Part shown: piece by piece, positions 7,385 to 16,912 of the stretch
How the letters are laid out: every line of letters starts with the position of its first letter
Position numbering within the stretch: position 1 is the first letter of the stretch
NCBI RefSeq assembly: GCF_002086275.1
Contig: NZ_MVHT01000048.1
Coordinates: 1 to 48,076, forward strand
Reading direction: 5' to 3'
Source of the DNA: Mycobacterium intermedium
GTDB taxonomy: Bacteria > Actinomycetota > Actinomycetes > Mycobacteriales > Mycobacteriaceae
DNA length: 48,076 bases
Notes under the pieces: model-generated
Database searches by the model: none
What the model was told of the DNA's origin: nothing
What the model saw: only the letters and a program-made list of their open reading frames with translations
Program-made: the position numbers and the translations under genes

Positions 7385-10300
7385 ATGGCGGCCTTCGATC
7401 AGGCGGCGTCACGTCCGTCCCAGCCGACGCAATCGACACTGGAACTCCGATTGGCGGCGACCATGACCGGCGGGGTCAGCCTCGCAATTTGGATGGCCGG
7501 GGTAGCCCGGGAACTAAACCTGCTCGGGCAGGCGTCGCAGTGGCGTCGGGCGGGGGAACGCAGCGCGCACGTAGCACTCAGTCCAGCATCGGAGGCCTCC
7601 CTGCGGCTGTACCTGGAACTCCTCGAACTGCTGGACACGATCGTCGACGTCGACGTGTTGTCCGGCACCAGCGCCGGCGGAATCAACGCGGCATTGCTTG
7701 CGTCGTCCCGGGTTTCGGGTGCCGACCTCGGTGGCCTTCGCGACCTTTGGCTCGATCTCGGCGCGCTCTCCGATCTGATCCGAAACCCACGAGACGGCTA
7801 CACCCCGTCGCTGTTGTATGGCGACGAAAGGATGTTCAAGTCACTCGCGGAAGAGATTCCGCGACTGAAGTCCGGGCCGATTCCCCCCACCGTGTTTTCC
7901 AAAGATGCGCGTATCTCGACGACCTTGTACATCACCACCACCCTGCTCACCGGAGAGACGGGCAGATTCACCGACTCGTTCGGCACGTTGGTTCCAGACG
8001 TCGACCGGCGAGGCATCTTCACCTTCACCGACACCCAACTCACCAAGACGGACACCGCGTCGGTGCTGGCGTTGGCGTTGGCGGCGCGCAGCTCGGCGTC
8101 GTTCCCCGTCGCCTTCGAGCCGTCATTTGTGCCGTATACGGAAGCGACGCCCGCCACCGACAAGGTGCCGGCTCGCCCGCCGATGCAGCCCTACGCCAAC
8201 ACAACACGTCCGCACTGGGTGGCCGACGGCGGATTGCTGGACAACCGGCCGCTCGGCGTAGTGCTCAGGCGCATCTTCGACCGCCGCGCCGGACGACAGG
8301 TGCGCCGGGTGCTGTTGTTCGTCGTCCCGTCGGCAGGCCCGTCGCCAGACCTGGTGGAAGAGGCGCCAGCGGACAACATCGACACCCCGCTCGGACTGGT
8401 CGAAGCGCTGCTGAAGAACCTGCAGGCGATCACCACCCAATCCATCGCGACCGACCTGCGAGCGATCCGGTCCCACCAGGACCGGATGGAGGCGCGAACG
8501 GAAACCAAACTGCGCCTCGCTGAGCTTGCCGCGAACCTGCAGAACGACGGGCGGCTGCTCACCCCGTCCCTGTTGGCTGACTACGAGGCGCGCGAGGCGA
8601 CCAACCATGCGCACCAACTCACCGACGTGCTGCTACGCCAGCTCAGCACCTGGCCTCCGGCACCGAGCGCGCTGGACGAGAGCGTCCCAGAGCACTGGCA
8701 CGACGAACTCAAGATCGGCGGCGACGCCGAGAAGGTGTGCCGGCGGCGCATCGCGGCGTCGGTTCTGCGTCGTTGGTCGGCGCCCGACGGCCCACTTCCT
8801 GACAGTCCGGGCGAGTTCGCCCGGTACGGTCAACCGGCCTACGACCTGGCAAAGGGGTGCGCGATCGCCATTGTCGGCGCGGCGTATCAGCTCGCCCAGT
8901 CCCCAGCGGAAATCGACGAGTTGACGAAGCTGACCTACGGAATTCACGACGCGTGCCCACCGCCCGACCCCGTGGATCTCGTTCGGCTGGTGCGGAATGT
9001 CTGCACCGACACGGTAATTCGCCAAGGCTCGCTTGGCGATGCCGCGCACGAGCTCACCGAGGCGTACCTGGATCAGGCGCAAGTGCAGGAAGAGTCGTGG
9101 CACAAACTCGGCAGGGTCTTGTCCGACGGTTACCGGACATTGGCGCGCCTCGCCGCCGGATCTGCCAACACCGCCGGCGCACAACGCGGTTCGCTGCTAC
9201 AACGCAGGAACACCGCCGCCGGTCAGCTGACGACGTATCTGCGCTACCTGGGGCCGCAGGACGATCCATCGGCGATGGCGGGCAAGCTGTTCGACCTGGC
9301 CACCACGCAGCGGGCGATGCTTCCGGCGGAGGACGACATCGACCAGTCCGTGGAGTTGGTGCAGGTGAGTGCGGACACCCGGAGTCTGCTTGCGCCGGAC
9401 TACGAGACGGCGCAACAGAAGCTCACCGGCATGCAGCTTCACCATTTCGGCGCCTTCTACAAGCGTTCGTGGCGGGCCAACGACTGGATGTGGGGCCGAC
9501 TCGACGGGGCAGGTTGGCTGGTTCACGTGCTGCTGGACCCGCGTCGGGTGCGGTGGGTGGCTCAGGCACGCCGGCACGAACGTCGCCAATCCGCCGACGG
9601 CGGCCGGGAGAGCGGCGGCCAATGGTTCCTGCGGAAGCTCAAAGAACTCGCGCACCTGGACTTCCCGGAGTCTGGCGAGCATACGGCCGATCACCTGCTG
9701 CGCGAGCTCGCGTTCGTGGACGACCCCCAGGCGGAGATGCCGCCCAGCCTTCCCAGGACGTCGATGTGGCTGGCGCAGGCGTGGCAGCAGCGCGTGCTGG
9801 ACGAGGAACTGGATGCACTTGCGAACACCGTGATCCGCCCGGGTAATCACGAGCGCCCAGATTGGAGTCCACAGATCTCACAAGCCTGGGCGAAAGACGT
9901 GCTCGCGGCGCTGTCCCCGATCGCCAAATACGGGTTGTTGAACGACAATCCAGTCGCCAAGGAGACCCTTGCCGGCGACTGGGGATCGCCGCTGATGACC
10001 CATACGGTTGCGAAAACCGCCGCGACCGGAGCCGGGGCGGTCCGGTCTATTCGAAAATTGCCCGCCGCCGCTCGACCGCTGGTGGTTATCGTGCGAGCAC
10101 TGGCGCTGGCTGTGTACCAGTTTGTCTCCTGGGCAAGAAGCACCGTCAGACTGACCATCGGGGCCGCGTTACTACTGATGTTGGGCGTTGCGGTTGCACT
10201 TGAACCGACAACGTCCGGCGTCGTCGGGGTGATACTCGCGGTGGCGGCTGGCTATCTCATCGTGCGTAGGGCCTGGTGGTCTTCCAACGCGTTGCTCTGG

Positions 10301-10471
10301 GTTTTGTTGCCGTCGTTCCTCGTCGGCGCGGGGCTTTCCGTCGCGATCCAGCAGGCCCTGATCGGCGGTGGCGCTGACTGGCCGCACTCACAGTGGTGGA
10401 TCCGACTGGCCATCGTCGGCGGGATTGTCGCGGTCATGGCGCTAATCGGAGTTACCAAGCCCAAGCGATAG
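7385..10471 (+). CDS. Patatin-like phospholipase with C-terminal membrane segments (Rv3479 type)
   Basis: A 1028-aa protein. The ATG at 7385 is chosen after an AAGGGGG ribosome site. The N-terminal 300 residues hold a patatin lipase domain: GGVSLAIWMAGV as the oxyanion region, nucleophile elbow GTSAGG with Ser96, and the DGG motif with Asp281 (VADGGLLDNRP), so the Ser-Asp dyad is intact. A long helical middle region of unknown role follows. The last about 130 residues contain four or five hydrophobic segments and end in TKPKR, suggesting membrane anchoring by the C-terminus. Length and architecture match M. tuberculosis Rv3479 (about 1021 aa, recalled). A phospholipase A or acyl-hydrolase role is inferred from the domain. 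Confidence 0.92.
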   Translation: MAAFDQAASRPSQPTQSTLELRLAATMTGGVSLAIWMAGVARELNLLGQASQWRRAGERSAHVALSPASEASLRLYLELLELLDTIVDVDVLSGTSAGGINAALLASSRVSGADLGGLRDLWLDLGALSDLIRNPRDGYTPSLLYGDERMFKSLAEEIPRLKSGPIPPTVFSKDARISTTLYITTTLLTGETGRFTDSFGTLVPDVDRRGIFTFTDTQLTKTDTASVLALALAARSSASFPVAFEPSFVPYTEATPATDKVPARPPMQPYANTTRPHWVADGGLLDNRPLGVVLRRIFDRRAGRQVRRVLLFVVPSAGPSPDLVEEAPADNIDTPLGLVEALLKNLQAITTQSIATDLRAIRSHQDRMEARTETKLRLAELAANLQNDGRLLTPSLLADYEAREATNHAHQLTDVLLRQLSTWPPAPSALDESVPEHWHDELKIGGDAEKVCRRRIAASVLRRWSAPDGPLPDSPGEFARYGQPAYDLAKGCAIAIVGAAYQLAQSPAEIDELTKLTYGIHDACPPPDPVDLVRLVRNVCTDTVIRQGSLGDAAHELTEAYLDQAQVQEESWHKLGRVLSDGYRTLARLAAGSANTAGAQRGSLLQRRNTAAGQLTTYLRYLGPQDDPSAMAGKLFDLATTQRAMLPAEDDIDQSVELVQVSADTRSLLAPDYETAQQKLTGMQLHHFGAFYKRSWRANDWMWGRLDGAGWLVHVLLDPRRVRWVAQARRHERRQSADGGRESGGQWFLRKLKELAHLDFPESGEHTADHLLRELAFVDDPQAEMPPSLPRTSMWLAQAWQQRVLDEELDALANTVIRPGNHERPDWSPQISQAWAKDVLAALSPIAKYGLLNDNPVAKETLAGDWGSPLMTHTVAKTAATGAGAVRSIRKLPAAARPLVVIVRALALAVYQFVSWARSTVRLTIGAALLLMLGVAVALEPTTSGVVGVILAVAAGYLIVRRAWWSSNALLWVLLPSFLVGAGLSVAIQQALIGGGADWPHSQWWIRLAIVGGIVAVMALIGVTKPKR

Positions 10472-10495
10472 CGCTAGCGCTGACTACCGGGCCGG

Positions 10496-11167
10496 CTACA
10501 GGGCGCGAACGCCGTTGTACAGCACCATCAAACCGATGAGCACGAGCACGGCGGCGACGAGTGCCGCACTGTTCTCTTCCATCCACACCTTGAGCCGTTC
10601 CAACGGATCGTCAAGCCGCGCACCGGCACCCGCATACGCGACGATGGGAACGACGACCGTCGATGAGGACATCGCAACAAAGAACACGCCCGAAATCCAA
10701 TCGCTCGCCCCCCCCAAGCCGCTGGTGCCGATACCCAAACCGGCCACCGCACAAATGAGCAGCACCTCGGGTCGTGCCACTGCCAGTACCGCGCCCGTCA
10801 CACCCGCGCGCCGTGGCGTCAGCCGGCTGAACGAACTCATCCAGCCCGGGACGTGGGCGTGGTTGTGCCGGGTCACCCACCGGTAGATACCGAACACGAT
10901 GAGCGCCGAACCTAGCACCACCCGCAGCCAGGATGCCCACGTCGGCGGTGAGTGGGTCAACCCGCTGTATCTGTCCGATACAGAGATGAACGCCGCGGTC
11001 GCCGCGCCCACGCCCAGCAGCCAGCCACCCAGGAAGGCCAGGCCGGTAGGCCGCGGCCGCGGTGCATGCAAGACCAGCACCGCGGGAATGACCGTTATCG
11101 GCGACGTCGCGATCACCAGCGCAAGCGCGGTCAACCTGGTCAGTTCGGATCCCCAACTTGCCGTCAC
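10496..11167 (-). CDS. GAP-family membrane protein, copy 1
   Basis: A 223-aa, six-helix integral membrane protein starting at GTG 11167 after an AAGGATTACC ribosome site. The pattern (SPITVIPAVLVLHAPRPRPTGLAFLGGW, then a cytoplasmic RHNHAHVPGW loop, then RPEVLLICAVAGLGIG) is that of the GAP/Sap family. That family is linked to glycopeptidolipid transport to the cell surface in mycobacteria and is distantly LysE-like. It is followed upstream by a paralogue with the same start context. In species without glycopeptidolipids the substrate is unknown. It is convergent with the patatin gene. Confidence 0.85.
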   Translation of the reverse strand: MTASWGSELTRLTALALVIATSPITVIPAVLVLHAPRPRPTGLAFLGGWLLGVGAATAAFISVSDRYSGLTHSPPTWASWLRVVLGSALIVFGIYRWVTRHNHAHVPGWMSSFSRLTPRRAGVTGAVLAVARPEVLLICAVAGLGIGTSGLGGASDWISGVFFVAMSSSTVVVPIVAYAGAGARLDDPLERLKVWMEENSAALVAAVLVLIGLMVLYNGVRAL

Positions 11168-11272
11168 GGGCGGTAATCCTTACATCGGAGACAGGCGCAG
11201 GCACTCATTTAGCGCAGCCGTGTTCAATGCGTCGGTTCGCGGGCGCGGCGCGTTGACAACGCCGCACGCACC

Positions 11273-11944
11273 TCAGACAGCTTTGATCCCTTTGGACAAC
11301 ACCATCAACCCGATCAGTATCAGGACGGCCGCGAGCATCGCGGCGTGGTTCTTTTCCATCCAGTCTTTGAGGCGATTGAGCTGGTCGTCGAGTCGGTCAC
11401 CGGCAGCCGCGTAAGCAAGGATGGGAATTGCCACGGTGGAGGCGGAGAGGCCGACGAATATTGCGGCGGCCAGCCACTCACCCGCCGTGCCCAGACGACT
11501 GGTGCCAATGTCCAACCCGGCGGCCAGGACCAGTACCAACACCTCGAGCCGTACCACGACCAGGATCGCTCCGACGAGCCCCGCGCGCCGCGGGGTGATG
11601 GTGGCAAACGAACGCATCCAGCGCGGTGACTCGCTGTGCCCTTTCCGGCTCACCCACCGGTAGATGCCGAACAAGATGAGGGCCGACCCCAGGACGATCC
11701 GGAGCCACGACGCCCAGGCCGGAGGCGACGAGTTCAGGTCGCCGAGTTCACCGGAGCCAATGACGAAGATCGCAGTGAGCGCGGCCAAACCCGCAACCCA
11801 ACCGCCGAGAAACGCCAGACTGGCCGGCCGTGGCCGAGGCGCCTGCAAGACCAATACCGCCGGGATGATGGTCAGCGGCGAGACGGCGATGACAAGCGCT
11901 AGCGGCACCAGACTGCCCAGCACCGAGGCCCAATTTTCGGTCAC
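11273..11944 (-). CDS. GAP-family membrane protein, copy 2 (Rv3481c type)
   Basis: A 223-aa paralogue of the gene ending at 10496; the two share SPLTIIPAVLVL, RPRPxxLAFLGGW, the WASWLRxVLGSALIxFGIYRWV block and IGLMVL near the end. The GTG at 11944 is preferred over an ATG at 11962. It follows GGGAGGATTGCTGCCC at the right spacing and aligns with the start of copy 1. Position next to the patatin gene matches Rv3481c in the recalled M. tuberculosis order, where I recall only one such gene, so a local duplication is inferred. It is predicted to have six membrane helices. Confidence 0.85.
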   Translation of the reverse strand: MTENWASVLGSLVPLALVIAVSPLTIIPAVLVLQAPRPRPASLAFLGGWVAGLAALTAIFVIGSGELGDLNSSPPAWASWLRIVLGSALILFGIYRWVSRKGHSESPRWMRSFATITPRRAGLVGAILVVVRLEVLVLVLAAGLDIGTSRLGTAGEWLAAAIFVGLSASTVAIPILAYAAAGDRLDDQLNRLKDWMEKNHAAMLAAVLILIGLMVLSKGIKAV

Positions 11945-11984
11945 GGGCAGCAATCCTCCCATCGACGCCGAGGTAAGCGTGCAC

Positions 11985-12899
11985 TCAATGCAGCGTGTCC
12001 TTGCTTGCTTCGACCGGCTCCGAACTGGCCGGCAGTTTCAGGCCCGCGAAAATCTCTGCGTAGTGGTGGTGGGCGAGGAAGTGACCACCCGGCACCAAAT
12101 GCACTGTGGCATTAGGGATCCGCTCGGCAAGCTGCCGAGTCCACTTCGCGTCCAACAGCTGATCCTCGGTGCCCGCCCACACGTCCACCGGCACCTGCAG
12201 GTCTTCGGGCTCAAAACCCCACGGCCGGACCATCACCCGGTACTCCTCCACCACACCCTCGGGTTGCCGCAGCGCCTCCCGGGACATCCTGGCGAAGGTG
12301 CCGTAACCCTGAGCCCGCAACACAGCCGCATCGGCTGGGCCGAGGCTGTGTGCGGCTAGCCGACCATACAACGGCGGGGCACACGTTGCGGCGAATCCCA
12401 TGGCGTAGAGGCACTGTCGGGCCAGCCAGGGGGCGCGCTGGGACAGCTTGAGGTACATCCGGTCGAAGGCCGGCAGACCCTCGACGGCGTCCGACTCGGT
12501 CAGTGGCACCATGCCTGCGATGATCGCGACGCGCGTCACGCGCGCCGGTAGCACGCAACCGAGTGCCGCGGCGTACTGGCCGCCGAGCGACCAACCCATC
12601 GCTGCGAAGCGGTCGATATCGAGAGCGTTTATCAGTTCGACGACATCGCCGGCCCAGTCGCGGACGGTGCGACCGGCCTTGGGATCAGACCGTCCGATGC
12701 CCGGGCGGTCGGGAGAGATCAACCGCACCCCGCACTCCTGCGCCACCTCTGCGGCGGCCTCGACATCCAAGCGACAGGCGAGCCCCCCGTGCGCATTGAC
12801 GATTGGAAAACCTTGTCGGTCGCCGTATTCCGCGTAACTGAGCGTACGCCCGTCACGAAGGCCCAGCACGTGGTCGGTCGTCTTGTGGTCAACAAACAT
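11985..12899 (-). CDS. Alpha/beta hydrolase
   Basis: A 304-aa alpha/beta-hydrolase fold protein with no signal sequence. Motifs in order: AHGGLACRLD (oxyanion region), SPDRPGIGRSDP after strand 4, nucleophile elbow GWSLGGQYAA, DVWAGTEDQLLD carrying the acid residue, and the catalytic His in VPGGHFLAHH. A complete triad is therefore visible. Substrate unknown; it belongs to the broad lipase/esterase-like group. It lies 40 bp upstream of GAP copy 2 on the same strand and may be co-transcribed with it. Confidence 0.85.
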   Translation of the reverse strand: MFVDHKTTDHVLGLRDGRTLSYAEYGDRQGFPIVNAHGGLACRLDVEAAAEVAQECGVRLISPDRPGIGRSDPKAGRTVRDWAGDVVELINALDIDRFAAMGWSLGGQYAAALGCVLPARVTRVAIIAGMVPLTESDAVEGLPAFDRMYLKLSQRAPWLARQCLYAMGFAATCAPPLYGRLAAHSLGPADAAVLRAQGYGTFARMSREALRQPEGVVEEYRVMVRPWGFEPEDLQVPVDVWAGTEDQLLDAKWTRQLAERIPNATVHLVPGGHFLAHHHYAEIFAGLKLPASSEPVEASKDTLH

Positions 12900-13183
12900 C
12901 GCAGCCGTAATCCGTTGCGGCGCCGTTCAAACCGACTCACCTCCACGATGAGGTTTTAGGGGACAAGAATCGCACTGGTACGCACATGGTGCGGGGTGAC
13001 GGGAGCCGCGTCAAGGCGAGAGACGGAGCCACCTAGACTGCGGAGGCTGGCGTCGGCGACGGAGCGAGGTTCGCATTGAAATGGGTCGCACAGGTACTCC
13101 TCCTTTCTGCCGGAGACTGTGTTGGGTTCCAATACTCCGGTGGATGACGCGTCGGGAGAAGAAGATCGTGAAAGGTGGCTGAT

Positions 13184-13570
13184 ATGCCTCACCGCATCGT
13201 CGTAGTCGCGGCAACGGCACTGGCCTTGGCGCCGACCGGGATTGGCGCACCGGTCACGAGCGCGTTCGCAGCGGCGGCTGGTAGCCAAAGCATCAGTGGT
13301 GCAACGCATTTGTACCCAGCCGATCCAGCACCCGATGCCGGCGACCAACCCACTGCCGAGCAACGTGTCATCGAGGGTTACGTCGACAAGCAGGCCGGTT
13401 GCACACCGGACCTACCGGCCAACCCACAGTCGGTGACCTGGGATCCGCCCGGCTTCGCGCCGAATGTCGGCGGATCCGGAAGCGTCAACGACGCGGATCC
13501 GCGTCTGGGTGGCCGCTTCGTCGCCGATTACGTCAACGGCCACTGGCACATCGCCTACCCGTACTGCTGA
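13184..13570 (+). CDS. Small exported protein, 128 aa
   Basis: The ATG at 13184 follows GGTGGCTGAT; a GTG nine bases upstream is an alternative. Residues 1-32 form a signal peptide (IVVVAATALALAPTGIGAP, ending ... SAFAAAAG). The mature domain has two cysteines, one mid-protein (AGCTPDLPA) and one as the last residue (YPYC), with Trp/Tyr-rich ends (NGHWHIAYPYC). Small secreted proteins of this kind are common in mycobacteria; no function is known to me. The 284 bp upstream (12900-13183) shows no other gene. Confidence 0.75.
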   Translation: MPHRIVVVAATALALAPTGIGAPVTSAFAAAAGSQSISGATHLYPADPAPDAGDQPTAEQRVIEGYVDKQAGCTPDLPANPQSVTWDPPGFAPNVGGSGSVNDADPRLGGRFVADYVNGHWHIAYPYC

Positions 13571-13585
13571 GGACCTTCCGCGACG

Positions 13586-14320
13586 CTACTGGCAGACCTG
13601 CGGAGCGAACTTCACCGTGGTGGTCGACGGCGTATTGAATTGAGCCTCGAGGGTGAGCGACGGGTTCACCACCTCGTTCTCAATGCCAAACCGCTTCAGC
13701 TCGAGGTAGACCTGCACGGTGTCAGCGGAAGTCCGGCGGGCATTGGTGTCTCGGTCCGGCCGCATCGACCTGTCCCCGGAACCGGGTCCCAATGTGTCGA
13801 TGATGGCAAGGTCGTCGGTGTCTTGCTCCGGACCCAATTCGGCGAATTTCTTGCCGTTGTTGGCGACGCTGTAGGTCAACACGTAGCCGACGAATCCCTT
13901 CGCGCGGGAACCCGAGGGAGACTGCGGCAGCGCCTGTTCGAATCGAATCAGCAACTCCAACACGCCCTTTCGGGGACGCTTCGCCTCGACCGTCGCCACG
14001 GCGATGCTGGTGGAAGGCCTGGGCCCGTCCTGGGTTTGACAGCTCAGTCGCTTCGGCAGCCGCGACCAGTAGTCCGTCGGTGACGTCATCCAAGCGATCA
14101 GGCCGACAACGCCCACGACCACGACCAACGCGATGGGAACCAAGAGCCGCAGCGCCTTGGGCAACGCCCGCCAGCGCTGACGAACACCACCGGGGGTCGC
14201 GGACGTCGATCCCGCCGCCCGACGATGCGTGGTCCACTTTGCGCCGTCCCAGTATCGTTGGCCCCCTGATCCGTCAGGATCGGCGAACCATCCTGCCGGG
14301 GGCGAACTCGGCACGGTCAT
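13586..14320 (-). CDS. DUF2510-containing membrane-anchored protein (Rv3482c type)
   Basis: A 244-aa protein. Residues about 7-33 are a DUF2510 motif (PAGWFADPDGSGGQRYWDG then KWTTH), typical of the cytoplasmic start of actinobacterial membrane proteins. One membrane helix follows at about 58-78 (LLVPIALVVVVGVVGLIAW). The remaining 165 residues are outside and contain two cysteines, one near the membrane and one in the final CQ. This matches the recalled Rv3482c in size and position. The function is unknown. Its stop faces that of the plus-strand gene ending at 13570. Confidence 0.8.
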   Translation of the reverse strand: MTVPSSPPAGWFADPDGSGGQRYWDGAKWTTHRRAAGSTSATPGGVRQRWRALPKALRLLVPIALVVVVGVVGLIAWMTSPTDYWSRLPKRLSCQTQDGPRPSTSIAVATVEAKRPRKGVLELLIRFEQALPQSPSGSRAKGFVGYVLTYSVANNGKKFAELGPEQDTDDLAIIDTLGPGSGDRSMRPDRDTNARRTSADTVQVYLELKRFGIENEVVNPSLTLEAQFNTPSTTTVKFAPQVCQ

Positions 14321-14378
14321 GCTCCATTCCGCTCGTGAGAGGTCGTCACGTTTGGGGTCGCGCTTTTCCGCCGTTGCG

Positions 14379-15071
14379 TCACGGTGGTGTTTCTAGCGGC
14401 TCTGGCGGCCGATCGAGCACCTGGACGCGGTCGCCGTCCCATTTGAAGCCGACGACCGTCAGCGTGCCGTCCAAGCAGGTGCTGCAGCTCTGCCGGGTGC
14501 GATAGGTGAGGACGACGGTGTCGTTGGTTGAGGCCGGCGCCTCCAGTTCGGTGAACGGGTAGGCGCTGGGCGTCGCGGTCCCCACGTACGTCCCCCGGTG
14601 AAACAGCAACGCCAGGTCGGGTGAACTGGCGGTCGCGCCCTGCACCGTCAACACCACTGCGGACAGATCTGCGCAGGGGTTGTAGTTGCTGGACTGGGGT
14701 TTGCTGTCCCACGGTTTGCCGGTCCGCTTGTCCGGCTGGAGCTTGGGGAGCGTGGCCGCCAGCGCGGCCGCCTCGTCCGGTCCGCACGTGCCCGCGTTGG
14801 CACCCGAGGTGGCCGCCGCGGATGTGGCGGCCGACGGGCCGGCGGCCGACGGCGGCGTTGACGAAGCGCTCGGTGTACCCGAGTCCTGGCCCGCGAAGAT
14901 GAAGACGGCGGCGGCACCGATGCCTACGGCGAGCGCACCCGCGGCAACCAGCCACCGGGAGGGCGTGGGCCGGGCGCCTTCCGTCGGCGGCGTCGTGTCG
15001 ATGTCGTCCGACGGGTCGTAAGCCGGCGGCGGCCAGTTGGGGTCGACCTGGCCGACATGCTCAGCTGCCAC
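14379..15071 (-). CDS. Membrane-anchored protein with LppP/LprE-like domain (Rv3483c type)
   Basis: A 230-aa protein starting at GTG 15071. A Pro/Asp-rich cytoplasmic start leads to one membrane helix at about 39-60 (WLVAAGALAVGIGAAAVFIF), then a Ser/Ala/Thr-rich spacer. An outer domain follows with four cysteines (TCGPDEA, NPCADL, QSCSTCLDG), ending in a VGFKWDGDRVQVLDRPP segment. That last pattern resembles the LppP/LprE domain of mycobacterial lipoproteins, although no lipobox is present here. It lies 58 bp upstream of the DUF2510 gene on the same strand, a likely pair. The role is unknown. Confidence 0.78.
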   Translation of the reverse strand: MAAEHVGQVDPNWPPPAYDPSDDIDTTPPTEGARPTPSRWLVAAGALAVGIGAAAVFIFAGQDSGTPSASSTPPSAAGPSAATSAAATSGANAGTCGPDEAAALAATLPKLQPDKRTGKPWDSKPQSSNYNPCADLSAVVLTVQGATASSPDLALLFHRGTYVGTATPSAYPFTELEAPASTNDTVVLTYRTRQSCSTCLDGTLTVVGFKWDGDRVQVLDRPPEPLETPP

Positions 15072-15262
15072 TCCTACAGACCTCTCCGGCTAAACGTCTC
15101 GCTTACTCCCCCGGTCATCCCCAGATTGGCGAATTGTAGCCAGAACGTGCTGGTAGCGGAAATAACGCGGCGCTGCACGACACCCATTTACACAGGTGAG
15201 ACTGCCCACAAACAGGCAGCGAGGCTAGGGACGGCGCAGCAAGCTACCGCATACTGGACATC

Positions 15263-15352
15263 ATGCAGCAAGCGACATCACCGCAAACCGAGGGCCGAGC
15301 GCCAGCCGGTTCGGTGGTGGCTGCTGCGCGGATGGCGGGCCGGGGCTGCTAA
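15263..15352 (+). CDS. Possible 29-aa leader ORF abutting cpsA
   Basis: An ATG at 15263 opens a 29-codon frame (MQQATSPQTEGRAP start) whose TAA directly touches the cpsA ATG (TAAATG). It is in the same frame as cpsA, so without the stop it would be an N-terminal extension. It may be a leader peptide giving translational coupling, or the true cpsA start may once have been here before a nonsense change. There is no strong ribosome site. Confidence 0.3.
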   Translation: MQQATSPQTEGRAPAGSVVAAARMAGRGC

Positions 15353-16912
15353 ATGGGAGCAGCCAGCAAAGGCCGCCACCGACGGCGGGCTACGCCACAG
15401 CCGTCGCGCTTGCGTCGGCGAGTGACCCGCTCCCTGATGACGCTGGTATCGCTGGTGGCGCTGGTGCTGACCGGCGCGGGCTATTGGGTGGCCCATGGCG
15501 CGCTGGGGGGCATCACGATTTCCCAGGCGCTGACCCCCGAGGATCCGCGTTCCACCGGCAACACCATGAACATCCTGCTTATCGGGCTGGATTCGCGGAA
15601 AGACCAAGACGGCAACGACCTGCCGCAATCGATCCTGGATCAACTGCACGCCGGCGACTCAGACCAGGGCGGTTACAACACGAACACCCTGATCCTGGTG
15701 CACGTCGCAGCCGACGGGAAAGTTGTCGCGTTCTCCATCCCCCGCGACGACTGGGTGCCCTTCAACGGAGTCCCGGGGTACAACCACATCAAGATCAAAG
15801 AGGCTTACGGGCTGACCAAGCAGTACGTCGCGCAGCAGCTGGTCAACCAGGGCATTACCTCCCAGCGGGAACTGGAGACGCGGGGTCGCGAGGCCGGTCG
15901 CGCGGCCACCCTGCGCGCGGTGCGGAGCCTGACGGGGGTTCCTATCGACTACTTCGCCGAGGTCAATCTGGCCGGCTTCTACGACCTGGCCCAGACGCTG
16001 GGTGGCGTCGAGGTGTGTCTTAACCACGCCGTCTACGACTCCTACTCCGGCGCCGACTTCCCCGCCGGGCGGCAGCGGTTGAACGCGTCACAGGCGCTGG
16101 CCTTCGTGCGGCAGCGGCATGGCCTGGACAACGGGGACCTGGACCGTACACACCGGCAGCAGGCGTTTTTGTCCTCGGTGATGCGGGATCTCAAGGCGTC
16201 CGGCACGTTTACCAACCTGGACCGGCTCAGCAACCTGATGGCCGTCGCGCGCAAGGACGTCGTGTTGTCCGCCGGGTGGGACGAGAACCTGTTCCGGCGC
16301 ATGGGTGATCTGGCTGGCGGGCCAGAGAACGGCAATGTGGAGTTCCGGACGTTGCCGGTGGTCCGTTACGACAACATCGACGGCCAGGACGTCAACATCA
16401 TCGATCCGGTCGCGATCAAGGCCGAGATCGCTACGGCTATCGGCGCCGCTCCCCCCGCCGCTCCCGCCACCACGACGACGGTCAAGCCCAACCCGGAGAC
16501 CGTGGTCGATGTGATCAACTCCGGCAGCATCAGCGGCATGGCGAGCCGGGTTTCCAGCGCGCTGCAGAAGCAGGGCTACACCACGGGCCAGGTGCGCGAC
16601 CGTCAATCCGGCGACCCGTCGGCCACCACGATCGCCTATGGCGTCGGCGCGGAGGCCGACGCGCACAACGTGGCGAACCTGCTCGACATTGCCGCCCCCA
16701 GCCAGCCCGACCCCACTCTGGCCCCCGGACATGTACGGGTGACGGTGGACACCAACTTCTCGCTGCCGGCCGCCGACGATGCCACGACGACCACCACGAG
16801 TACGACGTCCGTCACGCCGTACTCGTACTACTACAACGGCACCCTGACGACCTACCCGACGCCGGATCGCGGAAAGCCGATCGACGGCGGCGGGGTGCCG
16901 TGCGTGAATTAG
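15353..16912 (+). CDS. cpsA: LytR-CpsA-Psr family protein CpsA
   Basis: A 519-aa envelope protein. A basic cytoplasmic tail (HRRRATPQPSRLRRR) and one membrane helix (about 28-52) lead to an LCP domain. Hallmarks of that domain are NILLIGLDSR, FSIPRDDWV, a long insert ending in GREAGRAATLRAV, GGVEVCLN, and the arginine-rich FVRQRHGLDNGDLDRTHRQQ that binds the pyrophosphate of polyprenyl substrates. A LytR C-terminal domain (about 382-450, VVDVINSGSISGMA) and a Thr/Ser/Tyr-rich tail follow. LCP proteins join arabinogalactan to peptidoglycan (family knowledge); CpsA of M. tuberculosis (Rv3484) is also linked to blocking phagosome killing. Its last codons are the start of the 56-bp repeat array. 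Confidence 0.93.
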   Translation: MGAASKGRHRRRATPQPSRLRRRVTRSLMTLVSLVALVLTGAGYWVAHGALGGITISQALTPEDPRSTGNTMNILLIGLDSRKDQDGNDLPQSILDQLHAGDSDQGGYNTNTLILVHVAADGKVVAFSIPRDDWVPFNGVPGYNHIKIKEAYGLTKQYVAQQLVNQGITSQRELETRGREAGRAATLRAVRSLTGVPIDYFAEVNLAGFYDLAQTLGGVEVCLNHAVYDSYSGADFPAGRQRLNASQALAFVRQRHGLDNGDLDRTHRQQAFLSSVMRDLKASGTFTNLDRLSNLMAVARKDVVLSAGWDENLFRRMGDLAGGPENGNVEFRTLPVVRYDNIDGQDVNIIDPVAIKAEIATAIGAAPPAAPATTTTVKPNPETVVDVINSGSISGMASRVSSALQKQGYTTGQVRDRQSGDPSATTIAYGVGAEADAHNVANLLDIAAPSQPDPTLAPGHVRVTVDTNFSLPAADDATTTTTSTTSVTPYSYYYNGTLTTYPTPDRGKPIDGGGVPCVN

